From contig CAWBXO010000004.1 in the NCBI GenBank assembly GCA_963792785.1, positions 434,001 through 498,000 on the forward strand: DNA of 64,000 bases. Direction: 5' to 3'. The DNA is from CAWIMX01 sp963792785 (lineage in GTDB: Bacteria > Acidobacteriota > Vicinamibacteria > Vicinamibacterales > CAVVIG01). A program made the position numbers and the translations under genes. The notes beneath the pieces are model-generated. The model saw only the letters and a list, made by a program, of their open reading frames with translations, made no database searches and was not told the origin of the DNA. Below are positions 35,612 through 45,865 of this stretch, piece by piece. Position 1 is the stretch's first letter; every line of letters begins with the position of its first letter.

Positions 35612-36878
35612 TTACCCGCGCCCCTCCGATCCTGGCCAGCGCCGATCGCCGGTAATCAGCCGCACGCGCCGCTGGAAGGTCACGTACGACCACGCCCACT
35701 CCCCCAGCACGGCGATCCGGTTGCGGAAGCCGACCAGCGACACGAGGTGCACGAACAGCCAGAGCAGCCAGGCCGGAAAGCCCGCCGCGCGGATCGGCCC
35801 GAGCGCCGCGACCGCCGACCCGCGGCCGATCGTCGCCATCATCCCGTAGTCACGGTAGTGGAACGGCTCCGGCGCGCGGCCCGCGACCGCCAGCCGGATG
35901 TTCGCCGCCGCCCGGTCGCCCCCCTGCATCGCCACCTGCGCGACACCGGGCAGCGGACGGCCGTCCTGCTCGAGCGAACACAGGTCGCCGACCACGTAGA
36001 TCTCGGGATGCCCGGGGACCTGCAGCGTGGGATCGACCCGCACGCGTCCCGCGCGGTCGAGCGGGACGCCGAGCGTCCCGGCCAGCGGCGAGGCCGCCAC
36101 ACCCGCCGCCCACAGCACCGTGCCCGCGGCGATCCGTTCGTCGCCAATCGAGACGCCGCCCGCGTCCACCGCCGTCACGGCGGCCCCGCGCCGCACCTCC
36201 ACCCCGAGCCGCGCCAGCGAGCGGGCCGCGGCGTCGCCAAGCGAGGGCGGGAAGGCCGCGAGCAGCCGGGGACCGCCTTCGATCAGGATGACCCGGGCCG
36301 ATTCGGGACGAATGGCCCGGAAGTCGCGGCGCAGCGTGCGTCCGCGCGATCTCGGCGAGCGCGCCGGCGAGTTCGACACCCGTCGGGCCGCCGCCGACGA
36401 TCACGAACGTCAGCAGGCGCTGCTGCGCGCCGGGATCCGGTTCCCGCTCGGCGGCCTCGAACGCGAGCAGGATCTCCCGCCGAATCTCGAGCGCGTCGTC
36501 GAGGGTCTTGAGGCCGGGCGCGTGCGCCTCCCAGCCGGCATGGCCGAAGTAGGCGTGCGTCGCGCCGGCGGCGACCACGAGGTAGTCGTACTCGAGGACA
36601 CCCGCGTCCAGCACGACGCGCCGCGCGGCGGGCTCGATCGCCCGCGCGTCGGCCAGGAGCACGCGGACGTTCGGCTGGCGGCGAAGGACCCAGCGGATCG
36701 GCGCCGCGATGTCGCCCGGCGAGAGCGCGGCCGTCGCCACCTGATAGAGGAGCGGCTGGAAGAGATGATAGTTGTGGCGATCGACGAGCGTCACCCGCAC
36801 GGGCGCGCCCGCGAGCCCGCGCGCCGCGTGCAGGCCGCCGAATCCTCCGCCGATGACGACGACGTGCGGTTCGGCCAT
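35612..36878 (-). CDS. ndh: type II NADH:quinone oxidoreductase, interrupted by a +1 frameshift
   Basis: Starts at ATG 36878: VVVIGGGFGGLHAARGLAG is the FAD-binding motif, then NYHLFQPLLYQVATAALSP, the quinone-site signature of NDH-2. The second dinucleotide fold begins TFVIVGGGPTGVELAGALAE, after which one extra base near 36340 shifts the frame; it continues RTLRRDFRAIRPE, LWAAGVAASPL, IYVVGDLCSL and an amphipathic C-terminal membrane anchor. Joined length about 422 residues, normal. It oxidises NADH and reduces quinone without proton pumping. Divergent from the molybdopterin gene (25 bases apart). Confidence 0.87.
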
Positions 36879-36903
36879 CGCGTGTAGTGCTATCGTAATT
36901 CCG

Positions 36904-38962
36904 ATGTCAGGCAAAACTCGCGAGGCGACGGCGGGACTCGACACCGGCGCGCAGACCGTCGTGCAGACGGCGTGCCCGCTGGACTGCCCCGACTCGTGCA
37001 GCCTCGCCGTGACGGTGAAGAACGGCCGCATCGCCGCGATCGACGGCTCGCGGAGGAATCCCGTGACCGGCGGGTTCATCTGCGCGAAAGTGCGGCGGTT
37101 CGACGAGCGCGTCTACAGCCCCGACCGGCTGCTCTTCCCCGCCGTGCGCCAGCGGACGCAAGGGCGAAGGCCGGTTCACGCGCATCTCGTGGGACGAGGC
37201 CTTCCAGCAGATCGTGGACCGGTTCGAGCGGGCGAAGGCCCGGCACGGCGCCGCCTCCATCCTGCCGGTCTCGTACGGCGGATCGAACGGGCTGCTGACG
37301 CAGGACAACTTCGACGCGCGGCTCTGGCGCCGCTACGGCGCCTCGCGGCTCGCGCGCACGCTGTGCGCGGCGCCCACCGGCGCGGCCGCCACCGCCCTCT
37401 ACGGCAAGATGCCGACGGTCGCCTATGAGGACTACGTGGACGCCTCGCTGATCGTGCTCTGGGGCGTGAACCCGTCGGCGTCCGGCATTCACCTCGTGCC
37501 GTTCGTGCGCGAGGCCCAGAAGCGCGGCGCCACCCTCGTCGTCATCGATCCGCGCACGACGCCGCTGGCGCGCGGCGCCGACATCCATCTGGCCGTGCGT
37601 CCGGGCACGGACGTGGCGCTCGCCCTCGCGCTGCATCGCCACCTGTTCGCGAGCGGCGGCGCGGACGAGGCGTTCCTGCGCGACCACACACGGAACGCCG
37701 ACCGCCTGCGCGAGCGGGCGGAGCCCTGGACGTTCGCGCGCGCCGCGGAGGTGTGCGGCGTGGACGCCGCGGCGATCGCGCGCGTCGCGGCGCTGTACGC
37801 CGAGCGCAGCCCGGCGCTGATCCGCTGCGGCTGGGGGCTCGAGCGCAACCGCAACGGCGGCAGCGCGGCGATGGCGGTGCTCGCGCTGCCGGCCGTCGGC
37901 GGCAAGTTCGGCGTGCGCGGCGGCGGCTACTCCGATGAGCAACTCGGCGTCGTGGGGCATCGAGCAGCCCTGGATCGGGGCGCCGGAACCGGGCACGCGC
38001 GTCGTGAACATGAACCAGCTCGGCCGCGCGCTCACCGAGTACGACGACCCGCCGGTCGACGTGCTGTTCGTCTACAACTGCAACCCGGCGGCCACGCTGC
38101 CCGATCAGCGGCGCGTCCTCCAGGGCCTCGAGCGCGAGGACCTGTTCACGGTCGTGTTCGACCAGGTCATGACCGACACGGCGCTCTACGCCGACCTCGT
38201 GCTGCCCGCGACGACGTTCCTCGAGGGGTACGACTTCGCGAAGGCCTACGGCCCGATCAACCTCGATCTCGTGTCGTCCCGTCGTCGACGCCGTCGGCGA
38301 GTCGCGTCCCAACGCCGACGTGTTCGGCGAGCTCTGCCGGCGCCTGGGCCTGCTGGACGAGGGCGAGGAGGCCTCGGGGAGCTCGACCTGCGTGGTGCGC
38401 GTGCTGAACGATCTGCCGGACACCATCGGCGCCAACATCCAGGCGGGGCGCCGCCCGGTCGCCGGCCTTCGGCGACCGCGCCGGTGCAGTTCGTGGATGT
38501 CTATCCCGAACACGCCCGACGGCAAGGTCGATCTGTTCCCCGCGGCGCTCGACGCGGAGGCGCCGTTCGGGCTGTACCGCTTCCAGCCGGATCCCGCGAC
38601 GGAGGCGTATCCCGCTCGCGCTGATCTCGCCGGCGAGCGATCGGACGATCAGCTCCACGCTCGGCGAGCTGCCGCGGCCCGACGCGCGCCTCACGATGCA
38701 TCCGGCGGATGCGGCCGCGCGCGGCCTCGACGATGGGGACCTGGTGCGCGTGTTCAACGCGCTCGGCGAGGTGCAGTGCCCGCTGCAGGTGGCGGCGAGC
38801 GTGCCGCCGGGCACGGTGAGCCTGCCGAAGGGCCTGTGGCGGCGCAGCGTGCGGAACGGCTACACGGCGAACGCGCTGGCGCCCGACACGCTCACCGACA
38901 TCGGGGCGGGCGCGTGCTTCAACGACGCACGCGTGCAGGTCGCGTCCCTGCCGATGGCCTGA
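36904..38962 (+). pseudogene. molybdopterin oxidoreductase (formate dehydrogenase/FwdB-like) broken by seven +1 frameshifts
   Basis: Fe-S start CPLDCPDSCSLAV ... GFICAKV (Cys ligands of a [4Fe-4S] cluster), then the molybdopterin domains (YGGSNGLLTQDNFDARLWRR, LWGVNPSASGIHLVPFV, DQVMTDTALYADLVLPATT) and the C-terminal dinucleotide-binding part (LTMHPADAAARGLDDGDLVR). The protein, about 684 residues, is readable only by shifting +1 near 37155, 37938, 38275, 38455, 38482, 38508 and 38612. Each is explained by one extra base, and the amino-acid sequence between them stays conserved. Either a very recent pseudogene or a patch of uncorrected insertion errors; I favour the latter. Reaction (formate, nitrate or other) cannot be told. 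Confidence 0.8.
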
Positions 38963-38980
38963 CGGCGATCACGCAAAGGC

Positions 38981-39201
38981 AACCACAGAGACACGAAGGC
39001 ACGGAGGAGCGTCACGCTGCAGGCGGGCGACGTGGCCGGCCTGCGACGCAGGCCGGCGTGCGGGCGGGCGAGACCCCGATTCGCACAAGGCAGACGTGAC
39101 AGAGCTTGTGCGAATCGGGGTCTCACCCGTCCGCACGGCCACCTCTGGCGGCCCACGTCGACCGCGACCCGACGTGTCTCTGTGTCTCTGTGCCTCTGTG
39201 G
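38981..39201. repeat. cloverleaf-like palindromic element, copy C
   Basis: Outer arms CCACAGAGACACGAAGGCAC and GTCTCTGTGCCTCTGTGG; lateral hairpins GGCCTGCGACGCAGGCC and a decayed GGCCACCTCTGGCGGCC; central stem GAGACCCCGATTCGCACAAG (about 39080) against its complement. Sits between the convergent molybdopterin and iron-trafficking genes. Confidence 0.85.
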
Positions 39202-39220
39202 CGAGGACGCGATCGCTGGG

Positions 39221-39544
39221 CTATTTCGACTGCTGGGGAACGAAGCCGGGCGGGAGCGCGGCGCCTTCGCCGAAGAAGAAGTCCTCCATGTGCTTGGCGA
39301 CGAGGTCCTGCGCCTCCTTCTGCCAGGGCATCAGGCGGTACTCGTTGAGGATCATCTTCATGCGCTCTTCCCACAGCTTCCAGGCGTCGACCGACACCTG
39401 TTCGTAGATGCGCTGGCCCAGCTCGCCGGGCCACGGCGGGGAATCGAGGCCGGCCAGCTCCTTCTGGAACTTCACGCAGTGCACTTTTCGGCCGCTCGCG
39501 TTGCTCGAGGGCTGGGGCGTGGGCGCGGGTCCGCAGTTAGCCAT
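39221..39544 (-). CDS. iron-trafficking protein, YggX-like
   Basis: 107 residues from ATG 39544. VHCVKFQKELAGLDSPPWPG contains the conserved cysteine and the LxxPPxPG block of YggX, and SVDAWKLWEERMKMILNEYR is its helical core. YggX protects Fe-S clusters and labile iron under oxidative stress. Starts inside the last codons of the ATP-grasp gene (8-base overlap), so the two are coupled. An in-frame upstream start at 39637 is antisense-like filler. Confidence 0.85.
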   Translation of the reverse strand: MANCGPAPTPQPSSNASGRKVHCVKFQKELAGLDSPPWPGELGQRIYEQVSVDAWKLWEERMKMILNEYRLMPWQKEAQDLVAKHMEDFFFGEGAALPPGFVPQQSK

Positions 39545-40815
39545 GCCGGGATTGTACCACCGGCACTTCGGGATCGATCTCGACGCGCAGGCAGGCGTGC
39601 GCGCGGCGGATGGCGGCCTCCACCTCGTCCGGCGCATCCGCGCGGGCGAAGAGGAAGCCGAGGTACGTGGCGCCTTCGGGCAGCGGCGCGATCGGGTGAT
39701 CGAGCTTGGCCGTGATCCGGAGGTCCGTGACGTGCGGCACCTGCCGCGCCTCGTCCACGCCCTCGACGCGCCGCAGCAGGCCGCGCCGCGCGATCGGGAT
39801 CATCATCACCCCTGACGCCCCCGCGGCCGGCCGCCAGCCGTCCAGCGCCTCCCCCAGCGCGTGCCGCAGCAGCAGCTCTTCGAGCGACGCCGTGATCGGC
39901 CCGAGCGGGCCGTCGGCGACGAAGCGCAGGGCGCGCGCGCAGAGGCCGCCGATCGGCCGGGCCGCGGTCTCGAGCACGAACACGCCGTCGCCGTTCACGC
40001 GGCACTCGGCGTGCACCGGGCCGTGGCGAGAGCCCGACCGCGTCGACGGCCGCGGCCACGGTCTCGCCGATCGCCCGCTGCACCGGTTCGGACGCGCGCG
40101 ACGGCGTCACATAAATCGTCTCTTCGAAGAACGGACCATCGAGCGGGTCCGGCTTGTCGAAGACGGCGAGCGTGCGCAGGGCGCCGTGGCTCACGATCGC
40201 CTCGACCGCGAACTCCCGTCCAGGGATGAAGCCCTCGACCAGGGCGCCGTCGTTCAATCCGCTTCGCTCGGCGCGCACCTCCGGCGATCGCAGCAGGCGC
40301 GTGAGCCGGGCGAACGCCTCGATGAACGACGCGGGATCGTCGGCGCGGACGACGCCGCGGCTGCCCGACAGCCCGAGCGGCTTCACGACGCACGGGAACA
40401 CGAGGCGCCGGGCGAGCGCGGCCGGATCGGCGTCGAGCGGCACCGGCTCGAACCAGGGCGCGGGCAGGCCGGCGTCCCGAAGCCGTTCGCGCGTGGCAAG
40501 CTTGTTGTGCGCGGTGGCGGCGGCCTCGGGCGGATGGCCGGGCAGGCCGAGGGCCTCGAGCACGCGCGCGGCGAGCGCCGCGGGCCGGTCGCCGACGGCG
40601 ACGACGGCGTCGATCGGCCGCGCCGTCTCGAGAATCGCGCGCACCGAGGCCGCTTCGTCGTGGAAGCGGATCGGCACGGCCCCGTCGCGCCAGGGATCGT
40701 CGAGCACATGACAGCGATCCGTGGCGAACACGAGATCGACGCCCAGCCGCTCGGCCGCCTCGCCGAACGCGCGCGTCTGGTAGCCCGTCGTGGTGGCGAT
40801 GAGAAGAACCCTCAT
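39537..40815 (-). CDS. ATP-grasp ligase paired with the CUAEP-tail radical SAM gene, +1 frameshift
   Basis: N-terminal pre-ATP-grasp domain (MRVLLIATTTGYQTRAF) then the ATP-grasp core: HNKLATRERLRDAGLPAP, FPCVVKPLGLSGSRGV and VEGFIPGREFAVEAIV. Near 40031 one extra base breaks the frame; it resumes as HGPVHAECRVN, with the metal-binding VFVLETAARPIGG, and runs to TAA 39537. Joined length about 425 residues. ATP-grasp enzymes of this carbamoyl-phosphate-synthetase-like type ligate a carboxylate to an amine or similar. It stands next to the CCAEP-tail radical SAM gene; a joint pathway is inferred. Confidence 0.82.
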
Positions 40816-40828
40816 GCTGTACTCTGAA

Positions 40829-40960
40829 AGTTAGGAAGTCAGGAAGTTTGGAAGTTAGGAAGTTGGTTCTCGCTTGCCCACTTCCACACTTCCAGACTTC
40901 CTCAGTTCCTCAGTTCCTCAGTTCCTCAAGTCTCACTTCCTGACTTCCTCACTTCCTGAC
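40829..40960. repeat. inverted repeat built of GGAAGT units
   Basis: Left: TTAGGAAGTCAGGAAGTTTG and further GGAAGTTAGGAAGTTGG; right: several CACTTCCACACTTCC, CAGTTCCT and ACTTCCTGACTTCC copies. Transcribed, it would fold into a long imperfect hairpin between the radical SAM and ATP-grasp genes. Unlike the surrounding DNA it is only about half G+C. Confidence 0.85.
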
Positions 40961-40977
40961 TTTCATACTTACAAAGT

Positions 40978-42372
40978 TCAGATCAGCCTCAACTCCTGAG
41001 GTTCCGCGCAGCAGTACCAGGGCTCGTCGAGCATCGGCGAGGGTCCCTCGGCGCTCGCGGGCAGCGGCGGCGGGGCCGGCCGGCCGGCGCGGGCGCAGGC
41101 GAGCGCGCGCAGCCGCGCGAAGAGCGCGCGCCGATCGGCGGCGGCGTCGGCGCCGACCAGCGCCATCACCTCCGCCTGCAGCGCGTCGACGCGGGGATCG
41201 GGGTGCGTCCACTGGTGGCTGAGCGTGGCCGCGTCGTACGCGCCGAGCGCGCGCGCCAGTTCCGGCGCCGGGAGGAGGTACGAGCCGTCCGGCAGCAGCA
41301 GCCGGATGGCGAGCTGGACGGGCGCCACGCGATCGACGAGGTCGAGCGAGGCGATCGTGTCGAGCAGATCGCAGTAGTCGTCGAGCGAGAGCCACGGATG
41401 GAAGGCCACGAAGGTCGGCACGAGCGTGATGCCGGCCGCGCGGCACACGGCCACCGCCTCGACGAAGTCGGCGCGGGTATGGCCCTTCCGGAGGATCGCC
41501 AGCACGCGATCGTCCACCGACTCCACGGCGCTCGTCACGAAGAGGCAGCCCGTCGCGGCGAGCCGCGGCAGCAGGTCCCGGTGGCGCAGCAGGTGCTCGA
41601 TCTTGATCGTCACGTCGTAGGTGACGTCCGGGTGCGCGTCGTGCAGCCCCTCGACCACGCGCAGGGCGTGCGTGGGGCCGTTGAAGAAATCGGGATCGCC
41701 GAACGTGATGTGCGCCGCGCCGGCGGCGACCTGCTGGCCGATGTCGGCGAGGACGACGTCCACCGGCACGACGCGGAACTGTCCGTCGTAGACCGGCACG
41801 ACCGGGCAGTGCCGGCAGAGATGCCGGCAGCCGCGGCTCGCTTCGGTCGAGCCGACCGCGCGCGTCGAGCCGTCGGGCATCGTGAGCGTCGCGTAGCGCG
41901 CGAGCGGCGGCAGCCCGCTGCGATCGGGCACGAGGAACGCGAGGCGCGGGACGTTCATGGCGTCCGGCTTCAGCCGGACTTCCGTGGCGTCCGGCTTCAG
42001 CCGGCCTTCGTCCGCCCAATCCGCCAGATCCTGCTCGAATTCGCCGCCGAACACCGCGTCGACGCCGATCGATCGCAGCCACGCCTCGTTCAGCGGCGCG
42101 TAGAGCCCGTAGGCGCACAGGCGCGCGCCGGGGTTCAGCGCGCGCACGCGCGCGATCACCGGCGCGGCCAGCCGCGTCGCCGTGTGCATCTGCAGGTGCA
42201 CGCCGACGACATCGGCGTCCCGGACCAGGTCCTCGCGCAGGCGCTCCTTCGCCAGATCGGCGCACGCGACGTCCCAGCCCCGCGCGCGCAGCCACGCGGC
42301 GGGCGACGCCAGGCCGAACGGCTGGCGCCCGAGTTCGTAGGTGGAGATGAGCAGCGCCCGCATCCGACTCAT
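40978..42372 (-). CDS. CUAEP/CCAEP-tail radical SAM protein with B12-binding-like N-domain
   Basis: 464 residues. An N-terminal Rossmann-like domain of B12-binding type (residues 1-130) is followed by a radical SAM core whose cluster ligands are Cys182, Cys186 and Cys189 (GCRHLCRHC). The protein ends WYCCAEPQELRLI: Cys454-Cys455-Ala-Glu-Pro is the cysteine form of the CUAEP tail, in which the first position is selenocysteine in some relatives. Residues 122-137 (EGRLKPDATEVRLKPDAM) are written by two inserted palindromes. The reaction is unknown; the neighbouring ATP-grasp gene probably acts in the same pathway. Confidence 0.88.
   Translation of the reverse strand: MSRMRALLISTYELGRQPFGLASPAAWLRARGWDVACADLAKERLREDLVRDADVVGVHLQMHTATRLAAPVIARVRALNPGARLCAYGLYAPLNEAWLRSIGVDAVFGGEFEQDLADWADEGRLKPDATEVRLKPDAMNVPRLAFLVPDRSGLPPLARYATLTMPDGSTRAVGSTEASRGCRHLCRHCPVVPVYDGQFRVVPVDVVLADIGQQVAAGAAHITFGDPDFFNGPTHALRVVEGLHDAHPDVTYDVTIKIEHLLRHRDLLPRLAATGCLFVTSAVESVDDRVLAILRKGHTRADFVEAVAVCRAAGITLVPTFVAFHPWLSLDDYCDLLDTIASLDLVDRVAPVQLAIRLLLPDGSYLLPAPELARALGAYDAATLSHQWTHPDPRVDALQAEVMALVGADAAADRRALFARLRALACARAGRPAPPPLPASAEGPSPMLDEPWYCCAEPQELRLI
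41962..42006. repeat. two in-frame 18-bp palindromes encoding RLKPDA
   Basis: GTCCGGCTTCAGCCGGAC (41962-41979) and GTCCGGCTTCAGCCGGCC (41989-42006), 27 bases apart, inserted in the radical SAM gene without breaking its frame. A third copy is at 7911-7928. Confidence 0.75.
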
Positions 42373-42398
42373 TCTGTCACTTCTGCTAGACTCGCCGC

Positions 42399-43881
<1,483 letters not shown>

Positions 43882-43890
43882 CCGCGGGCG

Positions 43891-44635
43891 ATGGCCCTCG
43901 ACGAGTACCGCCGCAAGCGGGACTTCACGAAGAGTCCCGAGCCGCCAGGCAAGACGGCGCGCCGCAAGGTCCGCGAGCGCTTCTTCTGCGTCCAGAAGCA
44001 CCTCGCCAGCCATCTCCACTACGACCTGCGCCTCGAGCACAACGGCGTGCTGCTCTCCTGGGCGGTGCCGAAGGGGCCGTCGCTCGATCCGGCGATCAAG
44101 CGCCTCGCGATGCACGTCGAGGATCATCCGCGCGCGTACGGCGACTTCGAGGGCGTGATTCCCGAGGGCTACGGCGCGGGGATCGTGATGCTGTGGGATC
44201 GCGGCACGTGGACGCCCGAGACCGACGATGTGGACGCGGCGCTGGCGAAGGGCGACCTGAAGTTCACGTTGAGCGGCTACAAGCTGAAAGGCTCGTGGGT
44301 GCTGGTGCGGACGAGCGGCCGCTACCCCGGCGCGCGGACGAGCGGCGACGGTCCGTCCCGCTCCTGGCTGCTGATCAAGCACCGCGACGAGTGGTCGGGC
44401 GCCCTCGACATCGCCGAGTTCGCGCCGCTCAGCGTGAAGACCGAGTGACGACTTCCCCGAGATCCTGGCCGAGGACAACCCGGCGGTCTGGACGTCGAAC
44501 AAGGCCGCCGCCCCCAGCCGCGGCGGCGAGACCGGCAAGATGCTCGCGGAGATCGTCGCAAAGGCCGCCGAGATCAAGGCCGGGCGCGAGACCCCGAGAA
44601 TCTCGCGAACGCCGCGCACCCGAAGAAAGAAATAA
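43891..44635 (+). CDS. LigD 3'-phosphoesterase-like protein, +1 frameshift near the C-terminus
   Basis: Starts nine bases after the peptide transporter. FCVQKHLASHLHYDLRLEHN carries the His/Asp residues of the LigD phosphoesterase (DNA polymerase ligase N-terminal) domain, followed by LSWAVPKGPSLDP, HVEDHPRAYGDFEG and GYGAGIVMLWDRGTW. A TGA at 44446 appears only because of one extra T; without it the frame continues DDFPEILAEDNPAVWTSNKA and ends at TAA 44633-44635. That TAA is the first part of the repeat that follows. Likely role in processing 3' ends during non-homologous end joining; no ligase or Ku gene is in view. Confidence 0.82.
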
Positions 44636-44852
44636 CCACAGAGACGCAGAGGCACGGAGGGCGTCACGCTGCGGGGCTCGGCGCGGACCGCCGAAGGCGG
44701 TGGTGTGACGCGAGGAGACCCGATTGCACGAGGCCATGGATCAAGAGCCTCGTGCAATCGGGTCTCCTCGCGCCACACCCGGGCCTGCTTCGCAGGCCGG
44801 CCGCGTCGAGCCCCGAATCCCCGACAGCTCTGTGTCTCTGTGCCTCTGTGGC
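44634..44852. repeat. cloverleaf-like palindromic element, copy D
   Basis: Outer arms CCACAGAGACGCAGAGGCAC and GTCTCTGTGCCTCTGTGG; inner arms GGGGCTCGGCGCGG / CCGCGTCGAGCCCC; lateral hairpins ACCGCCGAAGGCGGT and GGCCTGCTTCGCAGGCC in reversed order relative to copy A; central stem GAGACCCGATTGCACGAGG with its complement. Fills the gap between two convergent genes and supplies the TAA of the left one. Confidence 0.87.
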
Positions 44853-45821
44853 CTAATCCTTCAGGAGCCGCCGCGAGAGGACGCTCCACACCGTGTAGGC
44901 GAGGCGCAGGCGGTCGTGGCGCGCGATGGCGCCGGTCCAGAAGTCGCCGCCGACGAGCTCGCAGTGGTCCGGCAGATCGCCGGGCGCGAGCGGCGCCTTG
45001 TGCTCGAGCGCGTAGCGCTCCAGCACGTCCGTGGACGGCCATTTCAGGTTGGTGACCACGACGTCGACCGGGCGCCCGATGGCCTCCTCGATCCGCGCCA
45101 CGGCGGCGGCCGCCGTGAAGCCGGCCATGCCGCGCCCTTCCGTGAGCAGGTTCGCGATCAGAATCACGGGGCCCGTCATGTTCCGGAACGCGTCGGCGAC
45201 GCCGCGCACGAGGAAGATCGGCATCAGGCTCGTGTAGAAACTCCCGGGGCCGATGATCGCGGCGTCGAAGGTGGCGATCGCCTCGGCCACCGAAGGATGG
45301 ATCGAGACCTCGGGCTCCAGCCAGATGCGGCGGACGAACTGCCCCGAGAACTGGCCCGCATCGACCTCGACCTCGCCGCGCGTCTCCGATCCGTCGCCGT
45401 AGGCGGCGCACACCGACGCCGGCTGCACGCTCACGGGCCAGACGCGTCCGGTGCAGCCGAGCAGCGCGCGCAGCCCGTCGACGGCATCCAGGAAGTCGCC
45501 GCTGTACTGCTCCATCATCGACAGCAGCAGGTTGCCGCCGGTGTGGCCGCCGAGGCGCGTGTGCTCGAGCGTCGGGAGGCGCGCCAGCAGCACGCGGCGC
45601 GCCTCGCGCGCGTTCCGCGACAGCGCGAGCGCGCACTTGAGGACGTCGCCGGGCGGCAGCACGCCGAGCTCGTCCCTGAGCTGGCCCGAGCTGCCGCCGC
45701 TGTCGAACATCGTGACGACCGCGTGGATCTGCAGCCAGGGATTGGTCTTCAGGCCGCCGAGCAGGCTGGGCAGGCCCGTGCCGCCGCCGAAGCAGCCGAC
45801 ATTCAGCTCGCGCATCCGCAT
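44853..45821 (-). CDS. yvcK: YvcK/CofD-like gluconeogenesis factor family protein
   Basis: 322 residues. VGCFGGGTGLPSLLGGLK at the start, TMFDSGGSSGQLRDELGVLPPGDV, HTGGNLLLSMMEQYSGDF and GPGSFYTSLMPIFLVRGV are diagnostic of YvcK proteins, which bind UDP-sugars and are needed for growth on gluconeogenic carbon and for cell-wall shape. Cytosolic. The nearby gap toward 45866 has a small palindrome ATTGT-N9-ACAAT at about 45828. Confidence 0.88.
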   Translation of the reverse strand: MRMRELNVGCFGGGTGLPSLLGGLKTNPWLQIHAVVTMFDSGGSSGQLRDELGVLPPGDVLKCALALSRNAREARRVLLARLPTLEHTRLGGHTGGNLLLSMMEQYSGDFLDAVDGLRALLGCTGRVWPVSVQPASVCAAYGDGSETRGEVEVDAGQFSGQFVRRIWLEPEVSIHPSVAEAIATFDAAIIGPGSFYTSLMPIFLVRGVADAFRNMTGPVILIANLLTEGRGMAGFTAAAAVARIEEAIGRPVDVVVTNLKWPSTDVLERYALEHKAPLAPGDLPDHCELVGGDFWTGAIARHDRLRLAYTVWSVLSRRLLKD

Positions 45822-45865
45822 CGCGCGTATTGTACTTGCAGCACAATAGGGTGGTGGGCCGCGAC

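Noticed and set aside
36904..38962. Programmed +1 ribosomal frameshifting
   Set aside because: Seven sites in one gene without a common slippery sequence, and +1 changes in six other unrelated genes, fit sequence errors much better.
40829..40960. Second CRISPR-like candidate
   Set aside because: Repeats are 6-8 bases, arranged head-to-head, with no unique spacers and no cas genes.
40978..42372. Selenocysteine in the CUAEP tail
   Set aside because: The codons are TGC-TGC, so this member is the Cys-Cys form; no in-frame TGA is present there.
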